A stretch of 64,000 nucleotides of DNA, from assembly GCF_022427965.1 (NCBI RefSeq), contig NZ_JAKTTI010000007.1, positions 1-64,000 on the forward strand. Direction: 5' to 3'. The DNA is from Fredinandcohnia quinoae (lineage in GTDB: Bacteria > Bacillota > Bacilli > Bacillales > Bacillaceae_L). The position numbers and the translations under genes are program-made. The notes beneath the pieces are model-generated. The model ran no database searches. It was not told where the DNA came from and saw nothing but the letters and a program-made list of their open reading frames with translations. Numbering within the stretch: the stretch's first letter is position 1; each line of letters opens with the position of its first letter. Positions 55,251-64,000 of this stretch are shown here, in pieces.

Positions 55251-55253
55251 ACA

Positions 55254-55601
55254 TTATTTTCTTTTATCGAAAAACCTACCATCAGGGTTATATGATTCAT
55301 ATGGATTTCGGTATTTCTTTTGTGGGGTTTTTGCTTTATTAATGGAAGCAATATCTTGTTTGATTGATGTGAATAGAATTGTTAGCTTACTTTTAATCTT
55401 AGTATCCATTTCAATGATTTGTTTGCCTAATTTCTTCTCTTCATCATTCACAGGGGGAGCAACAATTGTTAATGCTTGCTCCCGTTTATCAAGTAAATCC
55501 ATAACTTTTTCAATATACTCGTCTCTCAGTTCTTTTTTATGCTCATTATCTAAATGATTTAGAAGTGCTTCAGTATATTGATATAACTCTTTTAAAGCCA
55601 T
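55254..55601 (-). CDS. fliT: Flagellar export chaperone FliT
   Basis: A 115-residue largely helical protein, assigned from position after fliS and from its short helical layout. FliT chaperones the filament cap protein FliD and other late export substrates. Its ATG shares one base with the fliS stop (TAATG). The C-terminal tail (KKYRNPYESYNPDGRFFDKR) is polar and probably flexible. Sequence conservation in this family is low, so context carries the call. Confidence 0.85.
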   Translation of the reverse strand: MALKELYQYTEALLNHLDNEHKKELRDEYIEKVMDLLDKREQALTIVAPPVNDEEKKLGKQIIEMDTKIKSKLTILFTSIKQDIASINKAKTPQKKYRNPYESYNPDGRFFDKRK

Positions 55602-56002
55602 TACGCGATTCCGCCATTTTTGAATTGCTTCGCTCTATTTAAGCGAATCACTTCTTTCCATGTATCACGAAATTCAATAACTAAACCCTCTGCTTCTTTT
55701 AAAGCAAGATCATCATTTTTTACATTTGCTTCAATTAGCTTGCGATTAATAAAATCATATAGTAGGCGCATTTCCTTTGAAATTTGATAATCCATATTGA
55801 GTGTAACCATTAGTTCATTGATGATATTCTGCGCCTTACTTATATTAACATGCTTTTTCTCAATATCTTTTTCTTGAATCGATTGCTTTGCTAACCCAAT
55901 ATACTTTAGACAACCATTGTATAGCATAAGAGTTAGCTCACCAGGTGTCGCAGTGAAGACTGAATTATCTTGATATGTTTGATATGGATTGTGTAGAGAC
56001 AT
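55601..56002 (-). CDS. fliS: Flagellin export chaperone FliS
   Basis: A 133-residue helical protein with the family pattern NPYQTYQDNSVFTATPGELTLMLYNGCLKYI at its start and the IINELMVTLNMDYQISKEM helix. It binds the flagellin C-terminus and prevents premature polymerisation. The gene lies between fliD and fliT in the sigma-D operon. Confidence 0.95.
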   Translation of the reverse strand: MSLHNPYQTYQDNSVFTATPGELTLMLYNGCLKYIGLAKQSIQEKDIEKKHVNISKAQNIINELMVTLNMDYQISKEMRLLYDFINRKLIEANVKNDDLALKEAEGLVIEFRDTWKEVIRLNRAKQFKNGGIA

Positions 56003-56047
56003 CTTTTCTCTCCCCCTTCAATACTTCTTACTTTCATTTACTATTTT

Positions 56048-57577
56048 TTATCCAAACATACCCATAAGACTACTAGATTGTTGATTCATCTTTTCTATCG
56101 CCGTTTCCATTGCTGTGAATTGCTTCCAATAACGATTCTCAATCATTTTTAATTTATCTTCCCAGCTATCCATTCGTTCCTTCAATTCAGTTAAATCCTT
56201 ACCAATGACACTCGTATCTAAATTTGAAGGACTATTTAATGAACCTGCTTTTTCAACTAACTTTTTAACGGTAGAATTAACCCCGTCCATAATTCGAGTT
56301 GCAATACCATCATCTTTAGTAAAAAGATTCATTACCTCGTCAGGATTATTTGCAATTGCCTCACGTAATTTTTCTTCATTAATGGTTAGTTTTCCATCAG
56401 TTGATAAATACCCGGTTGAAATTCCAATCTCTGATAACATTCGAATATTACCTGATGGTATACTGTCTACTGGTTGATACATTTTTATACGAAGATCATT
56501 TAAAGCACCTCTTAAAATGGGGTCATTATACAAAAGTCCACTTTGTGCAGCTTTATCCCATTTTTCAGCTTCTTTTTCTGTTAATCCTTCTCGTTGTTCC
56601 TCTGTTAAAGGTGCGTAATCACGTTGACGTTTCTCTTTTGTCTTCGTATTAAGGCTATCGATAAGTGAATTATAATCTTCAACAAATTTTTTAATATTGT
56701 CAAAGATAGCGTCAGTATCAGATGAAACATTGACTGTTGTAGTCCCTTTTGCCGCAATCTTAATGTCCATACCATAGACGGTAAGATCATTCGTGGCACT
56801 AGTAACTGTTGCTACACTTACTCCACTTCCGCCGCTTACTTTTACTTCTGCGTCTATTCCTTTAAAATTTGTTTCTAGTAAAGGTGTATTAGAAATAGCT
56901 CCACCATTTACAATTGCATTTGCAACACCGATAGTTCCAGTATCCTTTATAGTAATTTCTTGCTTTAAACCAGTATCCTTTGTAGAAATCACAAATCGAC
57001 CTGTCGCATCGTCAAAGCTTGCTCGCAAGCCAAGAGATTTTCCATTTGAATCAGTTAAATTTGCGATTTGAGTAGCAAGACTACTAAAAGTAGTTTTATC
57101 ATCAATAGTAATCTCTTTACCTGTTAAAACATTACCTGTTGAATCCTTTGTATTAATCTGGATAGTAGTTGGCGTAGTTCCAGATAGTATCTTATCTGAT
57201 CCTTTAACATTACCATTCGCAGAGGTAATAGGATTTCCAGAAAATATCTTCGCAGCCTCTGCAACTTTTATAACTTCAACTTCATAATTCCCCGATACCG
57301 CAGATGACTTAGCAGTTACACTCGCCACATTTGAATTAGTATTAGATGCTTTATACCCATTAAATGAGCTTTGAAAACGCAACTTATCATTGTTTTTCTT
57401 GAAAGTATCTAATTCTAGATTCACATCTCGATATGCATCTCGTTGCCATTGCAGCCATTCCTTTTTTTGAAAAAGTTTATCAAGAGGCATTCTTTCTGCC
57501 TTCATTAAGTCAGTAATAATTTGGGCTGTATCTAGTCCTGAAGCAAAACCTGTAATCCTCATTTGGTTATTTACCAA
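56048..57577 (-). CDS. fliD: Flagellar filament cap protein FliD (HAP2)
   Basis: About 509 residues. FliD forms the cap under which flagellin folds. It has the N-terminal signature RITGFASGLDTAQIITDLMKAER, a variable central region and the C-terminal coiled coil (KMIENRYWKQFTAMETAIEKMN). I chose TTG 57577 (MVNNQMRITGF), 8 nt after GGAGG. The GTG at 57586 overlaps that site, and ATG 57562 is too far from it. It follows flaG by 14 nt. Confidence 0.95.
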   Translation of the reverse strand: MVNNQMRITGFASGLDTAQIITDLMKAERMPLDKLFQKKEWLQWQRDAYRDVNLELDTFKKNNDKLRFQSSFNGYKASNTNSNVASVTAKSSAVSGNYEVEVIKVAEAAKIFSGNPITSANGNVKGSDKILSGTTPTTIQINTKDSTGNVLTGKEITIDDKTTFSSLATQIANLTDSNGKSLGLRASFDDATGRFVISTKDTGLKQEITIKDTGTIGVANAIVNGGAISNTPLLETNFKGIDAEVKVSGGSGVSVATVTSATNDLTVYGMDIKIAAKGTTTVNVSSDTDAIFDNIKKFVEDYNSLIDSLNTKTKEKRQRDYAPLTEEQREGLTEKEAEKWDKAAQSGLLYNDPILRGALNDLRIKMYQPVDSIPSGNIRMLSEIGISTGYLSTDGKLTINEEKLREAIANNPDEVMNLFTKDDGIATRIMDGVNSTVKKLVEKAGSLNSPSNLDTSVIGKDLTELKERMDSWEDKLKMIENRYWKQFTAMETAIEKMNQQSSSLMGMFG

Positions 57578-57591
57578 GAAGACCACCTCCG

Positions 57592-57975
57592 TTAAATTTT
57601 ATTATCAACAAATAATCCTAAGAATTCTTTCATTGACGCATACATGTCTAATAGCTTTTTAGGTGGAATCTCTTTTACTACTTCTTTCGTTAGATCATTC
57701 ACTAGCGAAACATAATATTTCCCAAGCTTTTCATGGTACTCATATTTAAGTGTAGTGTGAGTATTTCCTAATACTTGGTTCATGTCATTTATGACTTGAC
57801 TTAAATCTTTTTCATTAAATTCTTTTTCATTCACATTTTCTTGTTGTGTGTTGCTCTTAGGCTGTTGGTCAAGGTTGTATTGTCTTTCTTCTAATGAATT
57901 GGTAGTAACATTATTTACACCTTGTACACTAATACTACCAATCGAATGATTAAAAATAGAATCAACAGAGCCCAT
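57592..57975 (-). CDS. flaG: Flagellar protein FlaG
   Basis: A 127-residue FlaG-family protein (YvyC in B. subtilis) with a polar N-terminus and the conserved C-terminal part (TTLKYEYHEKLGKYYVSLVNDLTKEVVKEIPPKK in sense; core EKLGKYYVSLVND). It is thought to influence filament length. ATG 57975 follows GGAGGG. It is the first gene of flaG-fliD-fliS-fliT, with a clear sigma-D promoter. Confidence 0.93.
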   Translation of the reverse strand: MGSVDSIFNHSIGSISVQGVNNVTTNSLEERQYNLDQQPKSNTQQENVNEKEFNEKDLSQVINDMNQVLGNTHTTLKYEYHEKLGKYYVSLVNDLTKEVVKEIPPKKLLDMYASMKEFLGLFVDNKI

Positions 57976-58006
57976 TATTACCCTCCTAAAGATTTTTCTA
58001 TTTCTT

Positions 58007-58033
58007 ATATCGGATGAAATAGAATAACCTTTA
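58007..58033 (-). promoter_or_regulatory. Sigma-D promoter of flaG-fliD-fliS-fliT
   Basis: On the minus strand TAAA (58030-58033), a 15-nt spacer and TCCGATAT (58007-58014) match the sigma-D consensus TAAA-N15-GCCGATAT with one mismatch, ~30 nt before the flaG ATG. Confidence 0.85.
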
Positions 58034-58207
58034 CTGACTATTGACCTATTTATCATAATTTTGTAGGTTCGTGTTAGAATTTTGTTGATAGTAATAAAAT
58101 TTAACGTTTTTTTCAGCTCTCCCCATTAATATCGACACAAGCTATTATTTGTGAATGACCAAGTTTTTCCTCTTGCCATTTTGAAATAAGCCCAACTACA
58201 GGTCTAC

Positions 58208-58234
58208 TAAACACTTCCAGTTTTTAACCGATAA
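58208..58234 (+). promoter_or_regulatory. Sigma-D promoter of the coiled-coil gene
   Basis: TAAA (58208-58211), a 15-nt spacer and ACCGATAA (58227-58234) match the sigma-D consensus with one or two mismatches. It lies 25 nt before the TTG start, back to back with the flaG promoter. Confidence 0.75.
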
Positions 58235-58259
58235 TTAATTAAGAATGGAGGTATTCATA

Positions 58260-58967
58260 TTGAAAATTTCGTTAAGTAACGATGCAAGAAATATCAGGTG
58301 GCCAGAGTCATATACAAATCATTCAAATGCTAATCTAATGTTCACAAAAAGTCATAATGATCGTATTAATATCAGTAATCAATCTCGACAATTATTTAAT
58401 GGGATGAAAAATGGGAAACAAAATTCAATGATTGAAGGGTTAATGAAACAACGAGAAGCATTAATAGAGAGGAGGAGCAATTTAACTGAACATATGATAA
58501 ATTCTGGACAAGATCTATCAGGTTTTAAAGAACAACTAAAGGAATTTGAAAAACAAATAGCCGAGATAGATGCTGCAATTGCTAAGCAACAAATAGAAGA
58601 ACGTAATATGATCCTAGGTTCTAATGGAAATGAGGATGCAAAAACTTCTCCTGACTCAGAGGAAGAGAAATTACTAAACCAGGCAGTAACATTAGATCAA
58701 GTAAAAACATTAGATAGTGTATTTAATCGCTTGGAACGTGAAAAAAATACACTAAAGATCGAAATCAAACTAGATGCTAGTAGGGGGGCAAATATTGAAG
58801 GAAAACAAGATAAAATTAACAAAATAGAAGATAAACTCCAAACAATTCAAGGACAATTCAATGAAATAGTAGGCCATCAATTAAAGAATGATGAGTCTAT
58901 TGAAAATGAAGAAAATATAAATGAGAAGAAGTCAGTAACATATGATAAATTAGGAGAAATAAGCTGA
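58260..58967 (+). CDS. Coiled-coil protein of the motility locus, unknown function
   Basis: I do not recognise this 235-residue protein. The N-terminal ~45 residues are Asn/Ser-rich and include [17 protein letters not shown], which resembles the FlgM-type motif DKIEISSAAKEMQ. Two charged coiled coils follow (~60-115 and ~140-215). There is no signal peptide or membrane segment. I chose TTG 58260, 9 nt after GGAGG; ATG 58245 overlaps that site. A sigma-D promoter and the divergent flaG operon point to a flagellar or motility role. Confidence 0.8.
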   Translation: MKISLSNDARNIRWPESYTNHSNANLMFTKSHNDRINISNQSRQLFNGMKNGKQNSMIEGLMKQREALIERRSNLTEHMINSGQDLSGFKEQLKEFEKQIAEIDAAIAKQQIEERNMILGSNGNEDAKTSPDSEEEKLLNQAVTLDQVKTLDSVFNRLEREKNTLKIEIKLDASRGANIEGKQDKINKIEDKLQTIQGQFNEIVGHQLKNDESIENEENINEKKSVTYDKLGEIS

Positions 58968-58995
58968 TAATAAACTCCAAAGGAGGAGGGAAATT

Positions 58996-59994
58996 TTGAT
59001 AATAAATTGCAGTGATGTTAGCTTTAAAAACGAAATAAGAAATTTTTATATTAATGATTCTAGTTATGTTAATTTCCCAATACTTAGAATGGGAAAAAGG
59101 AGTTATATTGTTGATTCAAAGATAGAGGCAAGGGTAACTCCTGATTCCACCAATATTCTTATTGGAAATTATTCTTCTATCGCACATGGTGTATCCTTCT
59201 TACTTAATTTGAATCATGATTATTTATCTGTTTCCTCTTATGATTGGTCGAGTGTTTTAAATTGGGATGTAGACATGAAAATTAAAACAAAAGGCCAAAT
59301 TATTATCGGTAATGATGTATGGATTGGAAGAGGTGCAACCCTGTTACCCGGCATAGTTATTGGGAATGGAGCAGTAGTAGCTGCTGATGCAGTCGTAACA
59401 AAGGATGTACCACCTTATGCAATTGTTGGCGGTAATCCGGCAAAAGTCATAAAATATCGATTTTCAAATGAGATTATTGATAAACTCAATAAAATAAAGT
59501 GGTGGAACTGGAAAGATAATAAAATTATGGAAAGTAAGGACTACATAACAGGAAATGTAGACGACTTCGTATCAAAATTCACCCCTGAAAATAGTAACTC
59601 AGGAGAAAATAGAAAATATTTAAATTATGATAAGGATATAGATACATACCTATTTCAACCAGATTTTGAAGATCCTTATCCAATATGGAAAAAGGTTATT
59701 AGCCAATTTCTAAAGAAATTTTCTTCAAAAGACCAAGTTGCACTCATACTTCGTATAAAAGAATCAGAACGTTTCACGAGTGATATTGAGGACATTATAA
59801 CATTACTAAGTACTAAGCAAAATCCACCACGTTTTTCAATTTTTAGTGACAATATTGAAAATGAAATGGATTTATTAGATGAGGTTAATTACTTTATTAC
59901 TACTAGGGAATTCATATCTATGGATTATATTGACTTTTCCATTGATAAAAACATAAAAATCTTATCGGGTTTGGATCATCCAATTTTTGATTAA
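58996..59994 (+). CDS. Left-handed beta-helix O-acetyltransferase (CatB-like) with extra C-terminal domain
   Basis: A 332-residue protein. Residues ~50-170 are a hexapeptide-repeat transferase of the xenobiotic/CatB class ([38 protein letters not shown]) with the likely catalytic His in LNLNHDYLS. The last ~150 residues match no domain I recognise. The start is TTG 58996, 6 nt after AGGAGGAGGG. It lies 28 nt after the coiled-coil gene and probably shares its sigma-D promoter. Acetylation of a surface or flagellin glycan is inferred from the adjacent rhamnose genes. Confidence 0.82.
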   Translation: MIINCSDVSFKNEIRNFYINDSSYVNFPILRMGKRSYIVDSKIEARVTPDSTNILIGNYSSIAHGVSFLLNLNHDYLSVSSYDWSSVLNWDVDMKIKTKGQIIIGNDVWIGRGATLLPGIVIGNGAVVAADAVVTKDVPPYAIVGGNPAKVIKYRFSNEIIDKLNKIKWWNWKDNKIMESKDYITGNVDDFVSKFTPENSNSGENRKYLNYDKDIDTYLFQPDFEDPYPIWKKVISQFLKKFSSKDQVALILRIKESERFTSDIEDIITLLSTKQNPPRFSIFSDNIENEMDLLDEVNYFITTREFISMDYIDFSIDKNIKILSGLDHPIFD

Positions 59995-60003
59995 TTCTAG
60001 CTC

Positions 60004-60041
60004 ATGTAAAAAGCTTATAGAACTCTATAAGCTTTTTACAT
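60004..60041. terminator. Bidirectional terminator
   Basis: A perfect 17-bp stem (60004-60020 with 60025-60041) with AACT loop and A/T flanks separates the convergent acetyltransferase and rmlD genes. Confidence 0.85.
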
Positions 60042-60047
60042 ATCACG

Positions 60048-60899
60048 CTATCTCTTGGTTAACAAGAATTCTATAAGTGCATTCTCCCAATTCCTCATTG
60101 TTGGAAAATTATTTAACCTTAGTCCCATATGGTCCAATACTGAATTTTGCGGACGTTTTGCTATTTGAGTATATTCCATTGAGCTAACTGGTTCTACATT
60201 TACCTTTTTTTGTGCATACTCAAATATTTTATTTGCAAATTCATACCAGGTACACGAACCTGAATTGGTTACATGATAGATTCCGTATAACTGAGTCTTT
60301 ATCAGTTCTGAAATTTTATCAGCTACATCAATTGTATAAGTCGGAGAACCTAGTTGATCGTTTACAACCTTAATTTGCACTCCTTTCTCTGCGAGGAGCA
60401 GCATTGTTTTAACAAAATTACTACCATTTTCTCCATAAAGCCATGAGGTTCGAACGATAAAATATTCACTATGGAAATCCCTTACAATATTCTCACCCGC
60501 TAGTTTTGTTCTACCATAGACATTTTTGGGGTTAGGAATATCAAATTCGTTATATTTCCCTTGTTTCTCTCCGTCAAAAACATAATCTGTACTAATGTAG
60601 ACTAACTTCGCTTTTATTTTATCTGCCGCGACCGCCACATTTCGTGTACCGATTGCATTAATTAAGTATGCGTCATCCTGATTTTCTTCTGCTAAGTCTA
60701 CCTTCGTATAAGCAGCAGAATGTATGACTATATCAGGTTTTATCTTATTTAACTTCTCAATAACCTGGCTATTGTTCGAAATATCAAGCTCTTCTCTTGA
60801 AAAAGCGTACACATCATATTGCTGTCCTTTTAACACTTCACTAATATCTATTCCTAGCTGACCTGTTCCACCTGTAATCAAAACTTTCTCTTTACTCAT
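60048..60899 (-). CDS. rmlD: dTDP-4-dehydrorhamnose reductase
   Basis: A 283-residue SDR enzyme making dTDP-L-rhamnose, the last step of the pathway. It has GGTGQLGID at the N-terminus, the YxxxK pair in VYGRTKLAGE and STDYVFDGE. Its ATG overlaps the rmlB stop by 4 nt. It is the last gene of rmlA-rmlC-rmlB-rmlD. Confidence 0.95.
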   Translation of the reverse strand: MSKEKVLITGGTGQLGIDISEVLKGQQYDVYAFSREELDISNNSQVIEKLNKIKPDIVIHSAAYTKVDLAEENQDDAYLINAIGTRNVAVAADKIKAKLVYISTDYVFDGEKQGKYNEFDIPNPKNVYGRTKLAGENIVRDFHSEYFIVRTSWLYGENGSNFVKTMLLLAEKGVQIKVVNDQLGSPTYTIDVADKISELIKTQLYGIYHVTNSGSCTWYEFANKIFEYAQKKVNVEPVSSMEYTQIAKRPQNSVLDHMGLRLNNFPTMRNWENALIEFLLTKR

Positions 60900-61909
60900 A
60901 ATGATGCACCGTATTGAGAAACATAGTATTTTTCGTAATCGCCTGTCTTAATGTGGCTCCACCAGTCTTTATTTTCCAAATACCAGTTTACTGTATCAAT
61001 TAAGCCATTTTCAAAGTCATACTCTGGCCTCCAACCAAGCTCTGATCTAATCTTTGTTGCATCAATTGCATATCTTCGATCATGACCTGCTCGATCTTCT
61101 ATATATTGAATCAAGTTCTGTGGTTTTTTTAATATACTCAATATTTCTTTAACTACTTCAATATTTTCCATTTCATTACTACCGCCAATATTGTATACTT
61201 CTCCAGGTTTACCATTATGTAGTACTAGGCTAATGGCTGAACAATGATCCTTAACATGAAGCCAATCCCTTATATGTTTTCCATCCCCATAGACTGGAAG
61301 CTTTTTATTTTCTAGTGCATTAGTGATCATTAACGGGATTAATTTTTCTGGAAAATGAAATGGTCCATAATTATTAGAACATCTTGTAATATTGATATTC
61401 AAGCCGAAAGTTTCATGATAAGCTTTCACTAATAAATCTGCACTAGCCTTGCTCGCAGAATAAGGACTATTTGGAGACAGTGGTGTTTCTTCAGTAAAAA
61501 GCCCCACTTCTTCTAATGAACCATATACTTCATCTGTTGAGATTTGAATATATTTTTGTATATGACACTCTTTGGCTACATCTAACAAAACTTGAGTCCC
61601 TAACACATTTGTCTTTGTAAAAATACCGGGATCAATTATACTTCTATCTACATGTGATTCAGCAGCAAAATTAACAATGGCATTTACGTCATGTTTACTA
61701 ACAACATACTGAACAAGCTCTTTATTTTGAATATTACCTTTTACAAATGTGTAATTTTTATGATTCTCATACTCTTTGAGGTTTTCCAAATTACCAGCAT
61801 AAGTCAAAAGATCAAAATTAATGATATGATAATGTGGATATTTTTCAAGCATATATCTTACAAAATTACTACCTATAAACCCTGCTCCACCTGTTACTAG
61901 AACATTCAC
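60896..61909 (-). CDS. rmlB: dTDP-glucose 4,6-dehydratase
   Basis: A 337-residue NAD-dependent SDR that converts dTDP-glucose to the 4-keto-6-deoxy sugar. It has GGAGFIGSNFVRYML, STDEVYGSLEE (the catalytic Asp-Glu pair) and YSASKASAD (YxxxK). It lies between rmlC and rmlD with short or overlapping junctions. Confidence 0.97.
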   Translation of the reverse strand: MNVLVTGGAGFIGSNFVRYMLEKYPHYHIINFDLLTYAGNLENLKEYENHKNYTFVKGNIQNKELVQYVVSKHDVNAIVNFAAESHVDRSIIDPGIFTKTNVLGTQVLLDVAKECHIQKYIQISTDEVYGSLEEVGLFTEETPLSPNSPYSASKASADLLVKAYHETFGLNINITRCSNNYGPFHFPEKLIPLMITNALENKKLPVYGDGKHIRDWLHVKDHCSAISLVLHNGKPGEVYNIGGSNEMENIEVVKEILSILKKPQNLIQYIEDRAGHDRRYAIDATKIRSELGWRPEYDFENGLIDTVNWYLENKDWWSHIKTGDYEKYYVSQYGASL

Positions 61910-61922
61910 AATGCATATCTCC

Positions 61923-62468
61923 TCAAAAGTTTAATTCCGCATATTTTAACAACGGCAAACGTTCATCCTTATTCGATAAAATTGGATTAGAAACAGGCCA
62001 AGTAATATTCATTTCCGGATCATTCCATAAAATTCCTCGGTCGTGTTCTGCTGAATAGAATTCATCCACCTTATAGTAAATTTGTGTATCTGGTACCAAA
62101 GTACAGAATCCGTGCGCGAATCCTTTTGGTATTAATAATTGTCGGAGATTATATTCCGAAAGAATATATCCTTCCCACTGACCGAAAGTCGGAGAGTTTT
62201 TTCTAATATCCACAACAACATCATAAATGACACCAGAAAGTACCCTTACTAACTTTGCTTGTGATTTTGGATTCAATTGATAATGTAATCCCCTAATGGT
62301 TCCTGGATCTTTAGATAATGATTGATTATCTTGTACAAATTTCTGATTAAATCCTATATCCTGAAAAATGGATTCATTAAAAGATTCCATAAAGTATCCC
62401 CGATGGTCAACATGGGCATTAGGCTCTAATAGTTTCACACCAGGGAATTTAGAATGAATTACGTTCAT
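61923..62468 (-). CDS. rmlC: dTDP-4-dehydrorhamnose 3,5-epimerase
   Basis: A 181-residue cupin. The catalytic His is in TIRGLHYQLNP, with the family segment GFAHGFCTL and the Tyr in DTQIYYKVDE. I chose ATG 62468, 5 nt after GAGGGAG; a frame to 62483 reaches back over the rmlA stop. Confidence 0.95.
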   Translation of the reverse strand: MNVIHSKFPGVKLLEPNAHVDHRGYFMESFNESIFQDIGFNQKFVQDNQSLSKDPGTIRGLHYQLNPKSQAKLVRVLSGVIYDVVVDIRKNSPTFGQWEGYILSEYNLRQLLIPKGFAHGFCTLVPDTQIYYKVDEFYSAEHDRGILWNDPEMNITWPVSNPILSNKDERLPLLKYAELNF

Positions 62469-62479
62469 TATTAACTCCC

Positions 62480-63226
62480 TCACAACTTCATATTTACATT
62501 AAAATAATCTCCGAGATCAATACTCGATGCGAGTTTATTTGCTTTTGCTAGTGACTGATGAGTACCTGCATCTGTCCACCAGCCGTTAAGTACATCATAA
62601 GTTAATGAATCTTTTTGAATATATGCATTATTAACATCTGTAATTTCTAGTTCTCCACGATTAGAAGGCTCAATTCCTCTAATAATGTCAAATACTGAAG
62701 AATCATACATATAAATACCGGTAACTGCAAATTTACTCTTTGGCCTGTTAGGTTTTTCTTCTATACTTTTAATGAAAGTACCATCTATTTCTGGAACACC
62801 AAATCTTTGAGCGTCTACAACTTCTTTGATCAAAATTTTAGCTCCACTTCCCTGTTCAATATACTTTTTTACATATTTCGTAATACTATCAGAAAAAACA
62901 TTATCACCAAGAATGACCGTCATATTATCATTTCCAACAAACGTTTCACAGAGACTAAGTGCTTGGGCAATTCCTCCTGCTTGATCCTGGACTTTATATG
63001 TGAAAGTTACCCCAAAATCAGCCCCGCTCCCAAGTAGGCTGACCACATCACCCATATGTTCTTTACCTGTAACAATCAAAATATCATGAATATCTGCTTC
63101 AACTAATTTATATATTGCATGATAGATCATTGGATATTTCCCAACAGGGAGTAAATGTTTATTCGTTACTTTTGTCAGGGGATAGAGGCGAGAACCTGTC
63201 CCCCCTGCTAATATAATGCCTTTCAT
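62480..63226 (-). CDS. rmlA: Glucose-1-phosphate thymidylyltransferase, short form
   Basis: A 248-residue nucleotidyltransferase starting the dTDP-rhamnose pathway. It has GGTGSRLYPLTKVTNKHLLP, LGDNVFSD and EEKPNRPKS. It is shorter than enterobacterial RmlA (~290), lacking the C-terminal allosteric part, as in other short Gram-positive and archaeal forms. Feedback control by dTDP-rhamnose may differ. Confidence 0.94.
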   Translation of the reverse strand: MKGIILAGGTGSRLYPLTKVTNKHLLPVGKYPMIYHAIYKLVEADIHDILIVTGKEHMGDVVSLLGSGADFGVTFTYKVQDQAGGIAQALSLCETFVGNDNMTVILGDNVFSDSITKYVKKYIEQGSGAKILIKEVVDAQRFGVPEIDGTFIKSIEEKPNRPKSKFAVTGIYMYDSSVFDIIRGIEPSNRGELEITDVNNAYIQKDSLTYDVLNGWWTDAGTHQSLAKANKLASSIDLGDYFNVNMKL

Positions 63227-63236
63227 TAAAATAACC

Positions 63237-64000
63237 TCACTGTTCCAAGTTCATTACATATTCATCAACTAAAGTAAGGAACTGTGTTTTACTATCAAAA
63301 CAATATTTAATTATCTCTTTTAGTTCACAAACAAGTGAGTCATCTTCTCTTATAATAGAAACTAATTGATTCTTAGCTTCCATATCATTAGGATTTTCAT
63401 CCAAATTCATCAACAAATTGTAAATAGGGCTATGTTGCTGTATTCCTTGATAAAGAGATATTAATTCCTGGTCTTTTACTTTAGACAATCTAAAATATTC
63501 GAGTGCAAGTTTTGATTCACCTAAACTGTTTAAAACAAATATAATATTATATAATGTGTCAGAATCATCTTTATTTAATTCAAATGCCTTTTCCAAGTAA
63601 GGAAGAACTTCATCAAACAAACCTTGTCCAAAGTTATTAATGGCAATAAGGTTTAAGATTTCTACTTTTTTCTTCAAATGCTTACAAATGTTTTCTATTA
63701 TTTCATCTGAACTAAATTGTTCCATCCCTGATAACTCTATTGTAGCTTTATCGACATCTCCGGAATTTAACTTTCCTTCTATTATTTGTAACTTACGTTT
63801 TAATTTCATATTTACATCATTTTTCGTTGCCTTAATAATATACTGATATGCATTATACTGGCTTTCCATTGATGGAGCACTTAACCTTGTTAACGATTGG
63901 ATAAATTCTTCATCTTCCCTTTTTTTTGCTACAGTTGTTGCATTATATTCAATATTAGAATACTCAGCTTCTGTAAGCATCTTATTAATTTCATTTAATG
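63237..64000 (-). CDS. C-terminal part of a TPR-like helical protein, cut by the window edge
   Basis: The frame stays open to the right edge (reading LNEINK before the Met at 63980), so the start is probably outside the window. The visible ~254 residues are helical with TPR-like pairs (QGLFDEVLPYLEKAFELNKDDSDTLYNI) and no catalytic motif. The gene ends 10 nt before rmlA and is likely cotranscribed. Similar tails occur on glycosyltransferases in flagellin-modification clusters; that is context only. Confidence 0.65.
   Translation of the reverse strand, partial: LNEINKMLTEAEYSNIEYNATTVAKKREDEEFIQSLTRLSAPSMESQYNAYQYIIKATKNDVNMKLKRKLQIIEGKLNSGDVDKATIELSGMEQFSSDEIIENICKHLKKKVEILNLIAINNFGQGLFDEVLPYLEKAFELNKDDSDTLYNIIFVLNSLGESKLALEYFRLSKVKDQELISLYQGIQQHSPIYNLLMNLDENPNDMEAKNQLVSIIREDDSLVCELKEIIKYCFDSKTQFLTLVDEYVMNLEQ

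Noticed and set aside
54821-55253. A second c-di-GMP riboswitch upstream of fapA copy 2
   Set aside because: The hallmark GACGCAAA and GGTCTAA strands are absent on the minus strand; only an AT-rich hairpin with its T-run on the wrong strand is present.
55139-55351. 70-residue minus-strand frame overlapping the fliT end
   Set aside because: It overlaps fliT in another frame, crosses the fliT terminator, and has no ribosome site or recognisable product.

Overview
The window looks like a chromosomal segment of a motile, low-GC, aerobic Gram-positive rod of the Bacillaceae. The evidence is B. subtilis-like gene content and order (ftsEX-cccB-yvjA ... prfB-secA ... hpf ... fliT-fliS-fliD-flaG), strong GGAGG-type ribosome sites, frequent TTG/GTG starts, and motifs matching PerR, CcpA, sigma-D and sigma-H. 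The species cannot be named from sequence alone. Most genes lie on the minus strand and so read from right to left. No rRNA, tRNA, transposase or CRISPR array was seen.

Layout. 0-8.2 kb: mtlA with a cre-overlapped promoter; a small membrane protein; an M2/M3 metallopeptidase whose promoter carries twin CGACA-N4-TGTCG operators; a 52-bp tandem repeat; two divergent TTG-start catalases; a PerR-like regulator; and a 33-residue zinc-ribbon protein. 8.2-11.6 kb: an orphan branched-chain-type binding protein and a MocR regulator divergent from an amino-acid racemase. 12-15.3 kb: ftsX, ftsE, cccB and a frameshifted yvjA. 15.5-39.1 kb: accessory DNA between yvjA and prfB, holding a two-component system, a DUF418 protein, a galactoside island (CUT1 importer without ATPase, lacZ, alpha-galactosidase, galK-galE-galT-galM-galR), a YesMN-like two-component system and a chemoreceptor. 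39.5-45.7 kb: prfB with its programmed frameshift, secA, a membrane diguanylate cyclase and long-form hpf with a sigma-H promoter.

46-55 kb is the most interesting part. A class I cyclic-di-GMP riboswitch followed by an intrinsic terminator leads an operon encoding an RsbW-like ATPase, a HAMP sensor without a kinase, a STAS protein, a PP2C phosphatase, a FapA/DUF342 protein and a second STAS protein. Upstream is a second FapA gene whose 3' flank keeps a fragment of a deleted STAS gene, which records a tandem duplication. This cassette sits between fliT and hpf, which are neighbours in B. subtilis.

55.2-58 kb is the flaG-fliD-fliS-fliT operon with a clear sigma-D promoter. A divergent coiled-coil gene also has a sigma-D promoter and carries a FlgM-like motif; it is followed by a hexapeptide acetyltransferase. 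60-64 kb is rmlA-rmlC-rmlB-rmlD for dTDP-L-rhamnose, behind the 3' part of a TPR-like gene cut by the window edge.

Gene-free stretches carry three arrays of one 20-nt repeat family (GATWTGCACGTTA-type, in exact 20-nt register) and two families with a period of about 51-52 nt. My working reading is that the right half integrates flagellar synthesis, cyclic-di-GMP signalling, partner switching and surface glycan synthesis, while the centre is an acquired or lineage-specific galactoside island.
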